Notes under the pieces: generated by a model | What the model was told of the DNA's origin: nothing | Databases searched by the model: none | Seen by the model: only the letters and a program-made list of their open reading frames with translations | DNA from: Duganella zoogloeoides | Lineage (GTDB): Bacteria; Pseudomonadota; Gammaproteobacteria; Burkholderiales; Burkholderiaceae_D | Assembly: GCF_034479515.1 (NCBI RefSeq) | Contig: NZ_CP140152.1 | Span: forward strand, 620,001-684,000 | Direction of reading: 5' to 3' | Length of the DNA: 64,000 nucleotides | Program-made: the position numbers and the translations under genes | Shown: piece after piece, positions 1 through 8,729 of the stretch | How positions within the stretch are numbered: position 1 is the stretch's first letter | Layout: each line of letters starts with the position of its first letter

Positions 1-65
1 CAGCCTGCCAGTGCCAGCGCCACTGGCAGGGCCAATGCGCCGGTCATAAACGAACGTCTGATCAC
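1..65 (-). CDS. N-terminus of a lipoprotein (partial, runs off the window)
   Basis: Reading leftwards from a GTG at 65-63, the sequence gives a short basic n-region (Ile-Arg-Arg-Ser), a hydrophobic stretch and then Leu-Ala-Gly-Cys at the window edge, which is a lipobox for lipid attachment at Cys. The GTG overlaps the TGA of the TonB receptor by four bases (GTGA), so the two are probably translationally coupled. A purine-rich run (GGGGGA) sits 4-9 bases upstream. An in-frame ATG at 47-45 would give too short a signal. Only about 21 codons are visible, so the function is unknown; as a downstream partner of a TonB receptor it may handle the same substrate. Confidence 0.55.
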   Translation of the reverse strand, partial: MIRRSFMTGALALPVALALAG

Positions 66-2929
66 AGTTTCCCCCGGATGCCGAACTTGATGGTGCGGCC
101 ATCATACTTTGCATAGTCCATCCGCGTTTTCTTGCCGCTGCCGTACTGGCCGCTGGCGTCCTCGAAGTAATCGTAGGCCAGCGTGTTGGACAGGTTGAGC
201 GCATCGATGCGGAACTCCAGGCTCTCGCTGATCTTGTAGCTGATGTTGGCATCGAGGTAGCCACGGCCGGCGCGCCAGCGTATCAGGTCGTCGCCGTTGT
301 TGCGCGGATTATCGCCGTGCAGCGACTTGCCCTTGTAGTTATAGGACATGCGCGCGGCCAGTGGTCCCTGTTCGAAGTACAGCGTGGTGCTGTACGCGTA
401 CTTTGGCACCGAGTTGACTTCGATCTCGCGGCCGCCGTTGGTGATCCACTTGGCGCTGTTGAACGGATCAATGTGGGTGTAGCTGGCCAGCGCGCCCATG
501 CCGTCGAACGGCTTGGGCAGGAAGCTGAAGGCCTGCTGGTACGCCAGCTCGTAGCCCTTGAGCTTTTGCTTGCCGGCGTTGGTGTAGCTGCGCAGCGTCA
601 TCGCCAGGTTCGGGTCCACGCGGCCGCTCGCATCCTGGAACAGCGGTCCCAGCGCGGTATCGGGCAGGCCCAGGGAACCGAAGGTGACCACCTGCGTGTT
701 GGCGACGGTGGCGTCGGTCAGGTCCTTCTGGAAGATCGCGGCCGACAGCAGGCTGCCCGGCTTGAAATACCATTCCAGGCCGGTGTCGAGGTTTTTCGAC
801 TGCTGTGGGCGCAGGTTCGGATTACCCGACGTGGCCGAGTTGTCGAACTGGTTCGGGATCACGGTTTGCGCGGCGATGATCGACAGCGAAGCGCGGGTGA
901 TGGTCTTGCCCCACGAGGCGCGCCACATCAGGGTATCGGTCAGGTCGAAGGCGGCGCTGAGCGACGGCAGCACATTGCTGTACGAACCCTGCTCGTGGTT
1001 GGGGCCATAGACCAGGCTGGTGCCTTGCTGCTTGAAGTTGTCGATCTTGGTGTCGGTCTGCGAGTAACGCACGCCGGCATTGAAGCGCAGTTCGCGTTCG
1101 CCGATCTTGCCCTTGAAGTCGGACTGGACGAAGCCGGTCTTGACGTTTTCTTCCGCCGCAAAGCTTTGCGACGGCGTGAAGGTGGACGCCGGGTTGTAGG
1201 TGTTCGGATCGAAGTTGTTGTAGAAGTAGTTGCTGTCCCAGGTGCTCCAGGATTTCGGCCAGCCGCTGCCCATATCGAGATTGTTGATCGGCAGGTTGCT
1301 GGTCATGCCGCTGCGCAGGCCGGCCGCGCCGATGCGGTTCAACTGCGCAGTGGCCAGCGCGGTGCCGTTACGCTTGTTGACGTCCTTGCCGGTGGAGACG
1401 TACACCAGGCCCGCCTTCAGGTGACCGGTCCAGTCGCCGGGCAGGTCGTAGTCCCAGTCGGCCACCACGCGCGCCTGCTTGCCCTTGTCGGTTTCCTTGG
1501 TCCAGCCGGTGCCGATGGTGAAGCCGCTCCAGTTGTTCGGATCGGTGTAGCTGGTCGGCGACGAGATCGACGGATACACGTGGTCGTCGCCGTAGTCGAT
1601 GGTCGACTGGGCGCCGTAGATGTAGCCGGCCAACTGGCCGGTGGCGCTGGTGGCGGAGCTGTGATTGAGGCTGGCCTGGCTGGTCAAGGTCAGTTTGTCG
1701 CTGACCTTCCAGCTGCCATTCAGGGCGCCGTAGCCGAACTCCGTTTCATCCTTGGTGTAGATGGCGCCGGCGTTGTAGGTGGTGTTGGCGAAGGTGCCGG
1801 TGAGCAGGTTGGTGGCCGGATCGATCTTGACGTTCACCGGGATCAGGCCGTTGTTGCCGTTGGCGCCGGCGGGCAGGGCGCGGTTGGTGGTGGCGGTGCT
1901 GCGCACCAGGATGCCGAAGATGGTTTCTTCGCGGGTGTTCTTCAGCTTTGAATACATGGTGTCGAAGCTGAGGTTCACGGTTGGCGTCTTGTACTGCAGC
2001 GACGACACCAGGCCGTCACGCGTGCGCTCGTTTTCCGAACCGTAGAAGCGGTAGATGCGCGGCAGCAGGGCCTTGTCGATCTGCTCGCGCGTGTAGCCCG
2101 ACAGGTTGGCGCGCGGATCGTCGTAATCGAGTTTTAATGCGAAGTTGCCCTTGACGGGGCTCTGGCTGCCGTTGAACGAGCTGTTATAGCCGCCGGTCGC
2201 TTCAAACCCCGAGCGGGTGTTGACGCTGCCCGAATGCGACACGCCGACCAGGAAGCCCACGTTGTCCCAGGTGTTCGAGTACAGCGCGAAGCCGTTCGGA
2301 TCGTGGTTCTTGGAGTTGGTGTTGTAGGTGTCGGTCAGGCCGTAGCGGATGGTGCGCTTGGGGTTGTCGAACGGGCGCGGGGTTTGCAGGTCCACCACGC
2401 CGCCCAGGCCACCCTCGGTCAGTTCGGCCAGCGGCGACTTGTAGAAGTCCACGCGGCCGAACAGCTCGGACGCGAACACGTCGTAGTTGAAACCGCGCGC
2501 GGCGCTGCCGATGGTGGACGTGGACGTGGTGTTGACCGGCGCGCCGTTCAGCGTGGTGACGGAATAGTCGGTGGGCAGGCCGCGGATCGAGATGCGCTGG
2601 CCTTCGCCCGAGGACTCGTCGCGGTTGAGGATCACGCCCGGCACGCGCTGCAGCGATTCGGCGACGTTCGCCTCGGGGAATTTGCCGATGTCCTCAGCCA
2701 CGATCGAGTCGCGCACGCCGATGGCCTGGGCCTTCAGGTTGAGCGCCTTTTGCAGGCTCGAGCGGAAACCGGTGACAACCACGGTTTCCACTTTGCCGTC
2801 GGCCGGCGGCGGGGCCGCCTCGTTGGCGGTGCTGGCCGGCGCCGGCACAGCTTCCTGCGCCAGCGCCGCCGGCGCATACATGGCCGCCAGGGCAAGCGGG
2901 ATCACGGTCTCCAGTATTTTCTTTTTCAT
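62..2929 (-). CDS. TonB-dependent receptor (TonB-Xanth-Caul type)
   Basis: Outer-membrane active transporter, 955 aa. Residues 1-24 are a signal peptide ending Ala-Leu-Ala. A TonB-box-like ETVVVTG lies at 48-54. The plug domain follows at about 60-190, with the typical phrases AEDIGKFPEANVAESLQRVP and RGLPTDYSVTTLNG, then a long barrel. These plug signatures and the length match the family described in Xanthomonas and Caulobacter (TIGR01782), whose known members often import sugars or other polymer breakdown products. The substrate here is unknown. The C-terminus ends Gly-Lys-Leu rather than the usual aromatic residue. The start has a clear ribosome site (GAGGAT) upstream. It is first in an operon with the lipoprotein at 65-1. 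Confidence 0.93.
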   Translation of the reverse strand: MKKKILETVIPLALAAMYAPAALAQEAVPAPASTANEAAPPPADGKVETVVVTGFRSSLQKALNLKAQAIGVRDSIVAEDIGKFPEANVAESLQRVPGVILNRDESSGEGQRISIRGLPTDYSVTTLNGAPVNTTSTSTIGSAARGFNYDVFASELFGRVDFYKSPLAELTEGGLGGVVDLQTPRPFDNPKRTIRYGLTDTYNTNSKNHDPNGFALYSNTWDNVGFLVGVSHSGSVNTRSGFEATGGYNSSFNGSQSPVKGNFALKLDYDDPRANLSGYTREQIDKALLPRIYRFYGSENERTRDGLVSSLQYKTPTVNLSFDTMYSKLKNTREETIFGILVRSTATTNRALPAGANGNNGLIPVNVKIDPATNLLTGTFANTTYNAGAIYTKDETEFGYGALNGSWKVSDKLTLTSQASLNHSSATSATGQLAGYIYGAQSTIDYGDDHVYPSISSPTSYTDPNNWSGFTIGTGWTKETDKGKQARVVADWDYDLPGDWTGHLKAGLVYVSTGKDVNKRNGTALATAQLNRIGAAGLRSGMTSNLPINNLDMGSGWPKSWSTWDSNYFYNNFDPNTYNPASTFTPSQSFAAEENVKTGFVQSDFKGKIGERELRFNAGVRYSQTDTKIDNFKQQGTSLVYGPNHEQGSYSNVLPSLSAAFDLTDTLMWRASWGKTITRASLSIIAAQTVIPNQFDNSATSGNPNLRPQQSKNLDTGLEWYFKPGSLLSAAIFQKDLTDATVANTQVVTFGSLGLPDTALGPLFQDASGRVDPNLAMTLRSYTNAGKQKLKGYELAYQQAFSFLPKPFDGMGALASYTHIDPFNSAKWITNGGREIEVNSVPKYAYSTTLYFEQGPLAARMSYNYKGKSLHGDNPRNNGDDLIRWRAGRGYLDANISYKISESLEFRIDALNLSNTLAYDYFEDASGQYGSGKKTRMDYAKYDGRTIKFGIRGKL

Positions 2930-3241
2930 TTTTTTATCCTCAGTGTTAGACAGCTGGGTCGCCGGGGCAATGCCCGGCTATAGCTAGACTAAGTCACTTG
3001 CCGAACATAGGGCAACAGGGGAGAGGATGTACTGGCGACAATGGGACATTGCGATGATTGATCTGTTGAGCGCGCGGCTAGCCGGGAAAATGCGGCTACT
3101 GTGGGAAAAGTGCCTTGCATCCGCGCATGGTGATTGAGCGAATGATCGTTAAACAATCAACAAGGTGATTAATCGATGGGTGAGGTATGACGACTTCGTA
3201 TAGAGGATCGCAAATTTTCTATAGCGGGTGTGGGGGAAATG
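2930..3241. other. Intergenic region upstream of the TonB receptor
   Basis: 312 bases without a supportable gene. It must carry the promoter of the leftward TonB receptor and probably the end of the PAAR cassette transcript. A 6-bp inverted repeat, TGATTG at 3131-3136 and CAATCA at 3154-3159 with 17 bases between, lies in the AT-richer half and could be an operator. No confident -10/-35 pair was seen. Confidence 0.4.
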
Positions 3242-3862
3242 TCACGGATGGTCTGGGCCGATGCTTAATTCAACCAGATAGCGATCAAAGCCCAGCAGAT
3301 TTTCTCCGGCACGTCGCATGCTAAAGTACATCGCGTATTTACCCGGAGCCGTCAATGACACGATACGCATGTGACTGGAGCTGTCGTTGTTCAACTGGTA
3401 ATGCAGTTGCTTTATACCCCCAGGGGATAGATCAATCCAGCTATTTGAATTTTTGAGTTGCCATCCGCCCTTCTGCAGTTGAGTTTGCACCGACGAAAAA
3501 ACCGAGACAGCTTCCGAAAAAGATAGAGTTCTAAGAGATGGAGAGGTTCTGATGGTCGATACTTTGCCTTCCGAGTAGGCGATCGCGGCAAATGTGGTTG
3601 GAGGAAGTATGAACCCATATCGTGGGGCGTCGAATTTTATAACGACTGATGGTTCCGTTACAAAAGTATAGCCAAAACCACCCTCGTCGTTGCGTGGCGG
3701 ATTTGAATTTTTCTCGACCGGGTAAGAGGATGTCTTGGTCACTTCTTCAAATTTGCTGCCGATTCGCAGTGAGAGCAAGGTTGGGTCTGGAGCCGGCCAA
3801 TATACCCAGCCTATACCACATATCAACGCTATCGATAGTGCTTTGGCGAATTTGAAATTCAT
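3242..3862 (-). CDS. Membrane-anchored protein, candidate immunity protein of the PAAR cassette
   Basis: 206 aa, family not recognised. Residues 6-22 form one hydrophobic segment that could be a signal anchor or uncleaved signal; the rest is soluble and probably periplasmic. Its ATG overlaps the TGA of the upstream DUF2515-like gene by four bases (3859-3862), which implies coupled translation. The third position in a PAAR-cargo-small exported protein operon is where an immunity protein or an adaptor is normally found, so immunity is a positional inference only. Base composition here is clearly more AT-rich than in neighbours, typical of transferred cargo/immunity genes. It could equally be a secretion accessory protein. 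Confidence 0.7.
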   Translation of the reverse strand: MNFKFAKALSIALICGIGWVYWPAPDPTLLSLRIGSKFEEVTKTSSYPVEKNSNPPRNDEGGFGYTFVTEPSVVIKFDAPRYGFILPPTTFAAIAYSEGKVSTIRTSPSLRTLSFSEAVSVFSSVQTQLQKGGWQLKNSNSWIDLSPGGIKQLHYQLNNDSSSHMRIVSLTAPGKYAMYFSMRRAGENLLGFDRYLVELSIGPDHP

Positions 3863-4911
3863 CGTGCTGCGCCGTTGCTTGCTATATCGTCGATGGAGGC
3901 TTCAATGACGGTTTTTCCAGAAGAATTCAATAAGATATTAAACTGATCTGCCGCTTGGTTGACGAATTTCATGCGCTGGTCCTTGTCGTAAAGTTTTGCT
4001 CGTTTGTCTTTCGGAAACCATATCCCCTGAGAAGAGGAAAGCGTGCGGCATTCTGAGGAAAGCGTCAGCTGGATTTCGGCCGCCACGCCGGTGGGGAAAC
4101 CGGTTGCCCAGGAAAATTGGTTGGCACGCAATGCGGCCTGCATGGGGAGATCGTTATAAATCGCCATCTGAAGTATGTTTACTTGTTCATGGAGCGCCAT
4201 TTTTTTAACGCTGTCGGCAATGCGTCCGACATCAATAAATCTGAATGATTCAAGTATTTCTGTGTGGGCCACTCCGAAGGAAATTTTTTTACTGTCAACA
4301 GGCCAGATAATTTGGTCCTTAATCGCTTGCCTGCTTTCCAAACATGTCTCCAGCTGTTTTATTCCACGCAACATGTAAAACCGATGGAGCGGGTAAATGT
4401 CGAGGAAAAGCAGGGTGTTACCTAGCGCAAGTTGACGATACATGTACGCTGATCCAGCGCCGATCGTGCTCGGAGTCATACTGACGGCAGCAGCGTCGGT
4501 ATTACTCATGCTGCCGACGCGTTGCATCGTTTCCTGTACTTCTGCACGTGATTTCTTGATGTTATCGGCCGCATGCAACAACCCGCACCCCACCTGCTTC
4601 GATGCAAATGCCGCCAAGCCGGCCCACTGGAACCGCTTATCTTCTTTCCATAGCTGGGCGTAAGCCTGGTTGATCCTGCGGTTGCGCGCCAAGTTGTCTT
4701 CGATCAGTTTTCCGCCCGGTGCAATCCAGGCTTCCGCCTCTTTTTGCACCCGCAGCCACACGCCGGTGCAGCCGAGGATTGGTACGTCCAGGGCCTTGCA
4801 GGACTGGCCCTTGATGGTCGTGGCATGAATGCCGCATTCGGGTACCGGCACGGTATTGCGGCCCAGTGCCACGGCATCCTGCTGGTGTTTGGTGATGACT
4901 TTTTCGGACAT
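3859..4911 (-). CDS. DUF2515-like protein, candidate type VI secretion cargo
   Basis: 350 aa without a signal peptide. The stretch at about residues 74-115 (NLARNRRINQAY, then WAGLAAFASKQVGCGLL) resembles from memory the start of the DUF2515/YppC family, whose biochemical role is unknown. The gene starts 13 bases after the PAAR gene stop and overlaps the next gene, so it lies between a spike protein and a small exported protein. That layout is typical of cargo effectors delivered on a PAAR-tipped VgrG spike. No nuclease, lipase or peptidase motif was found, so toxicity is inferred from context. No VgrG or type VI core gene occurs in the window. Confidence 0.65.
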   Translation of the reverse strand: MSEKVITKHQQDAVALGRNTVPVPECGIHATTIKGQSCKALDVPILGCTGVWLRVQKEAEAWIAPGGKLIEDNLARNRRINQAYAQLWKEDKRFQWAGLAAFASKQVGCGLLHAADNIKKSRAEVQETMQRVGSMSNTDAAAVSMTPSTIGAGSAYMYRQLALGNTLLFLDIYPLHRFYMLRGIKQLETCLESRQAIKDQIIWPVDSKKISFGVAHTEILESFRFIDVGRIADSVKKMALHEQVNILQMAIYNDLPMQAALRANQFSWATGFPTGVAAEIQLTLSSECRTLSSSQGIWFPKDKRAKLYDKDQRMKFVNQAADQFNILLNSSGKTVIEASIDDIASNGAAR

Positions 4912-4924
4912 GGCCGGCTCCCGA

Positions 4925-5467
4925 TTACTCGATCACCTGCCACGCGACCAGTTGCTTGCGGTCGGCGGCGGCGAATGGCGCGGTGTAGCCGTCACTGTCA
5001 GTTTGGCCCTCGACTACCTTGTCGGAGAACTCGAGCCGATAGCGCCTTGCTGCGAGGGGCTGCTGCGAGTAGTCGTCGAGTAGCCGCAATACGATCTGGT
5101 CTTCAGGATCTTGCAGCGCATCGCTCTGCATCTGCTGCCGGGCCAGCGAAGCGGCTGCTTCCGGCGAGGTGGCGGAATCACCGTCGAGTATTTGGCATTT
5201 CAGGCTCTGGATGGCAATCAGCCTGGGCGGCGATGGACAGCGACATAGACACAGGTCGTCCTGCAACGCGACCTGCTTGCCGTTCCAGCTCTCTGGAATG
5301 CGGGTGCCGCACAGTGCGATCTTGCCCGGTGACTTGCAGGCAGGGCAGAGTACCTGGTCGCCCTCAAGCGCCATCTTGACGCCGTTGATCGAGCAGGCGC
5401 TGCTGGCGGAAATTACCTTGCCTCCTGCGGAGGTGCTGGCACCCAGGGTGATGTGATAGCGTTTCAT
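4925..5467 (-). CDS. PAAR domain protein (type VI secretion spike tip)
   Basis: 180 aa. The N-terminal ~95 residues follow the PAAR pattern: KRYHITLG, then a Gly-rich GGKVISASSACSINGVKMAL, VLCPACKSPGKI, NGKQVALQDDLCLC and PPRLIAIQS. PAAR proteins cap the VgrG trimer as a sharpened tip and carry effectors. Residues ~96-180 are an extension of unknown role that may bind cargo. The start was set at the ATG of MKRYHIT because upstream codons in the same frame are only the shadow of the SIMPL gene. It heads a three-gene operon with the DUF2515-like gene and the 206-aa gene. Confidence 0.9.
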   Translation of the reverse strand: MKRYHITLGASTSAGGKVISASSACSINGVKMALEGDQVLCPACKSPGKIALCGTRIPESWNGKQVALQDDLCLCRCPSPPRLIAIQSLKCQILDGDSATSPEAAASLARQQMQSDALQDPEDQIVLRLLDDYSQQPLAARRYRLEFSDKVVEGQTDSDGYTAPFAAADRKQLVAWQVIE

Positions 5468-5550
5468 GAGCAGTCCGTTGATTGGCGGAAAGCTCAAATG
5501 TAGACATTCGAAGCGGTGGTGTTTTGCTCCTGAGCAAATAGGTCGGCAGG

Positions 5551-6294
5551 CTACTTCAGTTTGTACACCACGTCGACCGACTGGCTGAACCGCAGTGCCG
5601 GTGCATTCATGTGCACCCGCAGCGGACCGGTCACCCGGCCCGGGATGTCGGCGCGGCGCTGGTCCGGCGGTCCGAAGCCCATGGCGGTGCTGAGGTTGGC
5701 GAGGCTGCCGGCCGAGACGGCGCCCACGCTGTCGATTTTCCGGCCCACGCCAGCGGCGATGCTGTCGGCCTTGACGCGCGCCTTGCGCAGGGCTTGCGCC
5801 ATCAGGTCGTTTTCGATGCGTACCTGTTCGGTGTTGGAAAAGGTGCTCATCGGCGTATCGAGTTCGCGCATGGTCATCAGGCCGGTGACCAGCGGGCGCC
5901 ATGCCTCCATGTCGCGCAGCGTGATGGTGACGGTGGCCTTGACTTCCATCAGGGGCGCAGGGGCTTGCGCCGGGTCGTCGGCCGGCGCAGTGGCGGCCTT
6001 GTTCGGGCGGGGTTCCTTGCGCAGGTCCTGGATCACGGTAGTGGCGTCCTTGTCGCCCAGGGTATCGACCAGCGCGCGGATCCTGGCGATGCCGGCGTCG
6101 ACTTCCTGGGTTGCCAGGTCCGCGTCGGCCTGGACCGAGACCACGTCGAGCGAGATCGATACCGTATCGGGCACCACGAAGATGCTGGCGGTGGCGTTCG
6201 CATGCACGAACGGGTAGGCCGGCCAGTCGGCAGCCAGCGCCAGGCCGGGTAACAACAGTGCTGCCAGGTACAGCAGTTTGAATCGTTTCATCAA
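5551..6294 (-). CDS. SIMPL domain (DUF541) periplasmic protein
   Basis: 247 aa with a signal peptide at 1-21 (cut after Leu-Ala-Leu-Ala). The mature part shows the SIMPL/DUF541 layout: an N-terminal ASIFVVPDTVSISLDV strand block, a central VKATVTITLRDMEAW, and ALRKARVKADSIAAGVGRKI with a C-terminal SQSVDVVYKL. The family is periplasmic or outer-membrane associated and of poorly defined function (E. coli YggE is a member and is linked to oxidative stress). A Pro/Ala-rich insert interrupts the domain near residues 95-115. Start at tandem ATGs behind CCGGAG. It is separated from the PAAR gene by 83 bases and is probably independent. Confidence 0.85.
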   Translation of the reverse strand: MMKRFKLLYLAALLLPGLALAADWPAYPFVHANATASIFVVPDTVSISLDVVSVQADADLATQEVDAGIARIRALVDTLGDKDATTVIQDLRKEPRPNKAATAPADDPAQAPAPLMEVKATVTITLRDMEAWRPLVTGLMTMRELDTPMSTFSNTEQVRIENDLMAQALRKARVKADSIAAGVGRKIDSVGAVSAGSLANLSTAMGFGPPDQRRADIPGRVTGPLRVHMNAPALRFSQSVDVVYKLK

Positions 6295-6458
6295 TGTCTC
6301 CGGAGGGCCCGCACGATCATCATGGCGTTGCCCATTATGTAAATTTCTCGATATTGCAACTAGTCAATCGTATGATTTTTTAATAATTTTCGTCAAGAAA
6401 CTTTCTAACTTGAAATGAATAATCGATAATTACGGATTTTACAACTCAACAATCCTTC

Positions 6459-8663
6459 ATGAAAACAGCCATCCCGATGCTGGCGGCCGAAATCGTTGCA
6501 GTCGCCGCCCTCGGCCTGCATACCGGCGCGCTGGCACAGCAAGCACCTGCCGCCGCCGTGAAGGCCGGGCCGGTTCCACCCACGGCCGCCGACAAGCCTG
6601 CGTCCAGGGAAATCGTCCAGGTGGAAATCAACGGCGCCGCCGACTACGATCCGCGCCGCGACGACACCGCCAGCAAGACCATCATCGGCCAGGAAGAGAT
6701 CCTGAAATATGGCGACACCAATGTCTTCGATGTCTTGAAACGCGCGCCCGGCGTGACCGTGATCGGCGAGAGCATCCGCATGCGCGGCCTCGGTAGCGGC
6801 TACACCCAGGTACTGGTCAACGGCGAGCGGCCGCCGCCCGGCTTCAACCTGCAAACGGTGGCGCCCGAGCAGATCGAAAAAATCGAAGTGGTGCGCGCCG
6901 CCACCGCCGAGTTTTCCACGCAGGCGATTGCCGGCACCATCAATATCGTGCTGAAAAAAATGGTGAGCAAGCCGCAGCGCGATATGCGCGTGAGCGCTGC
7001 CCGTTCGGGCGAGGTCCGGCGTGCAACGGCGCTGGGCACGCTGGCCGACCGCAGCGGCGACCTGTCCTATTACCTCTCGGTGTTCCTGCTGCACAGCGAC
7101 AGCAGCAACCCCGGCACCTACACCGAACAGCTGGCGTCCAGCGATGGGACGGTGCTGCAACAGCGTGACAGCAGCATCGCCAACAACAGCAAGCTGTCGT
7201 TGCTGGGACTGGAGCCGCGCCTGAACTGGAAGCTCGACAACAACGGGCAGTTGAACTGGAGCGCGTCGGTGGGTGCCAACCGCTTCGACAGCGATCAGAC
7301 TTACCGATACGATAACCAGGTCGGCAGCTTCCCGGCACCGAATTTCCTGTTCCGCGATAACACCAGCGAGAACCGGTCGGTGTACCTCTCCACCAACGTC
7401 AACTGGGTCACGCAACTGGCCGGCGGCAAGCTCGATACGACGCTCATCGTCACCCACAGCAATGGGCGCGCGGACAGCGACTGGGCGTCGAGCACGGCCA
7501 GCCGCCAGCGCACGCTGCAACGCGACACCGACAGCGACTCGCGCAGCAACTCCGTGCGCAGCAATGGCAAATACACGCGCTCCGTGCTGGGCGAACATGC
7601 GCTGGCCACCGGCTGGGAAGTAAGCCGCCAGCGCCAGCGCGAAGACCGCCATCGCGTGGAAGGCTTTGTCGGCAGCGCCCCGGCGATCTTCGACGAACGC
7701 TTTGCGCCGCAGGTGGTGCAGGCCGCTGCCTTCGCCCAGGACGAATGGAACGTGACCAGGCAGTGGTCGATGTACCTGGGGGCGCGCTGGGAAACCATCC
7801 GCACCGACAGCGCCGTCAGCGGCCGGCCGGACACCAGCTCGCGCAACCACGTGCTCAGCCCCATCGCCCAGACGCTTTACAAGTTCCCCGACAAGAGCGG
7901 CCGGCAGCTGCGCCTCGCCCTCACGCGTACCTTCAAGGCGCCGACCGTTGCCCAGTTGACCGCGCGCCGCAACGAGGCCGATCTGAACACGCGCTTTACC
8001 GCCGACAGCAGCGGCAACCCCGAGCTCAAGCCCGAACTGGCGACCGGCGTTGATGCAACCTACGAGCATTTCTGGGCGCCGGGCGCCACGTTTTCGGCTA
8101 CCGCATCCACCCGTCATATCACCGATTACATCCGTACCACCTTGTCGCAGGACAGCGGCGGCCGCTGGCTGTATCAACCGGTCAACGATGGCAAGGCCGA
8201 CGTGCGCGGCCTGGGCCTGGAGCTGAAATTCCCGTCCAAGCTGGTGTGGCCGACCTGGCCGGCACTCGACCTGCGCGCCGGCGTCAACCGCAACTGGTCG
8301 CAGGTGGATTCGGTGCCGGGGCCGGACAACCGGCTCGACCAGCAGGTGCCGCTCACCGCCAATCTCGGCATCGATTACAAGCAGGGGGCTTACACCACGG
8401 GCGCCAGCCTGGCATTCCGCTCGGGCGGGCCGGTACGCATCTCGGCCGAACAAAGCACGCGCCTGCAGGCGCGCAACGACCTCGATGCCTACCTGCTGTA
8501 CAAGGTCAGTCCTGCGGTGCAGCTGCGCTTTACCGGCAAGAACCTGCTGGCGCGCGACAGCGAGACTTACTCGCGCTACGCCGACCGCAATGGCGTGAGT
8601 CAGAACTGGGGCCGCAGCGACAATTCGCGCGAGTGGGCGGTAAACCTGGAGCTCAAGCTGTAA
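6459..8663 (+). CDS. TonB-dependent receptor
   Basis: 734 aa outer-membrane receptor. Signal peptide 1-26, although Glu11 sits inside its hydrophobic core, which is unusual. A TonB-box-like IVQVEI is at 52-57. The plug at about 60-170 has VFDVLKRAPGV, IRMRGLG, YTQVLVNGERPP and IEKIEVVRAATAEFS, followed by the barrel. Size and plug are those of the siderophore/vitamin type rather than the larger carbohydrate type at 62-2929. The AT-rich 164-base upstream region includes ATAATCGATAAT (6419-6430), a weak Fur-like motif, so iron control is possible but unproven. No strong ribosome site precedes the ATG. Substrate unknown. Confidence 0.92.
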   Translation: MKTAIPMLAAEIVAVAALGLHTGALAQQAPAAAVKAGPVPPTAADKPASREIVQVEINGAADYDPRRDDTASKTIIGQEEILKYGDTNVFDVLKRAPGVTVIGESIRMRGLGSGYTQVLVNGERPPPGFNLQTVAPEQIEKIEVVRAATAEFSTQAIAGTINIVLKKMVSKPQRDMRVSAARSGEVRRATALGTLADRSGDLSYYLSVFLLHSDSSNPGTYTEQLASSDGTVLQQRDSSIANNSKLSLLGLEPRLNWKLDNNGQLNWSASVGANRFDSDQTYRYDNQVGSFPAPNFLFRDNTSENRSVYLSTNVNWVTQLAGGKLDTTLIVTHSNGRADSDWASSTASRQRTLQRDTDSDSRSNSVRSNGKYTRSVLGEHALATGWEVSRQRQREDRHRVEGFVGSAPAIFDERFAPQVVQAAAFAQDEWNVTRQWSMYLGARWETIRTDSAVSGRPDTSSRNHVLSPIAQTLYKFPDKSGRQLRLALTRTFKAPTVAQLTARRNEADLNTRFTADSSGNPELKPELATGVDATYEHFWAPGATFSATASTRHITDYIRTTLSQDSGGRWLYQPVNDGKADVRGLGLELKFPSKLVWPTWPALDLRAGVNRNWSQVDSVPGPDNRLDQQVPLTANLGIDYKQGAYTTGASLAFRSGGPVRISAEQSTRLQARNDLDAYLLYKVSPAVQLRFTGKNLLARDSETYSRYADRNGVSQNWGRSDNSREWAVNLELKL

Positions 8664-8664
8664 C

Positions 8665-8729
8665 CTGCCGCTGCCGCTGCCGCTGCCGCTGCCGCTGCCG
8701 CTGCCGCTGCCGCTGCCGCTGCCGCTGCC
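8665..8729. repeat. Hexanucleotide tandem repeat (CTGCCG)10
   Basis: Ten perfect copies of CTGCCG (8665-8724) plus a partial copy begin one base after the TAA of the TonB receptor. The next ~85 bases (8730-8815) are a degenerate continuation rich in CCGCA/CCGCC triplets. Tracts of this length change copy number by slippage. Because it follows the stop codon, it would alter the 3' end of the mRNA rather than the receptor itself. Confidence 0.9.

Noticed and set aside
317..1951. 544-codon open frame on the plus strand
   Set aside because: Antisense to the TonB receptor barrel; composition typical of a high-GC shadow frame.
6415..6435. Fur box upstream of the second TonB receptor
   Set aside because: Only one good GATAAT-like hexamer; too far from the 19-bp consensus to list as a site.
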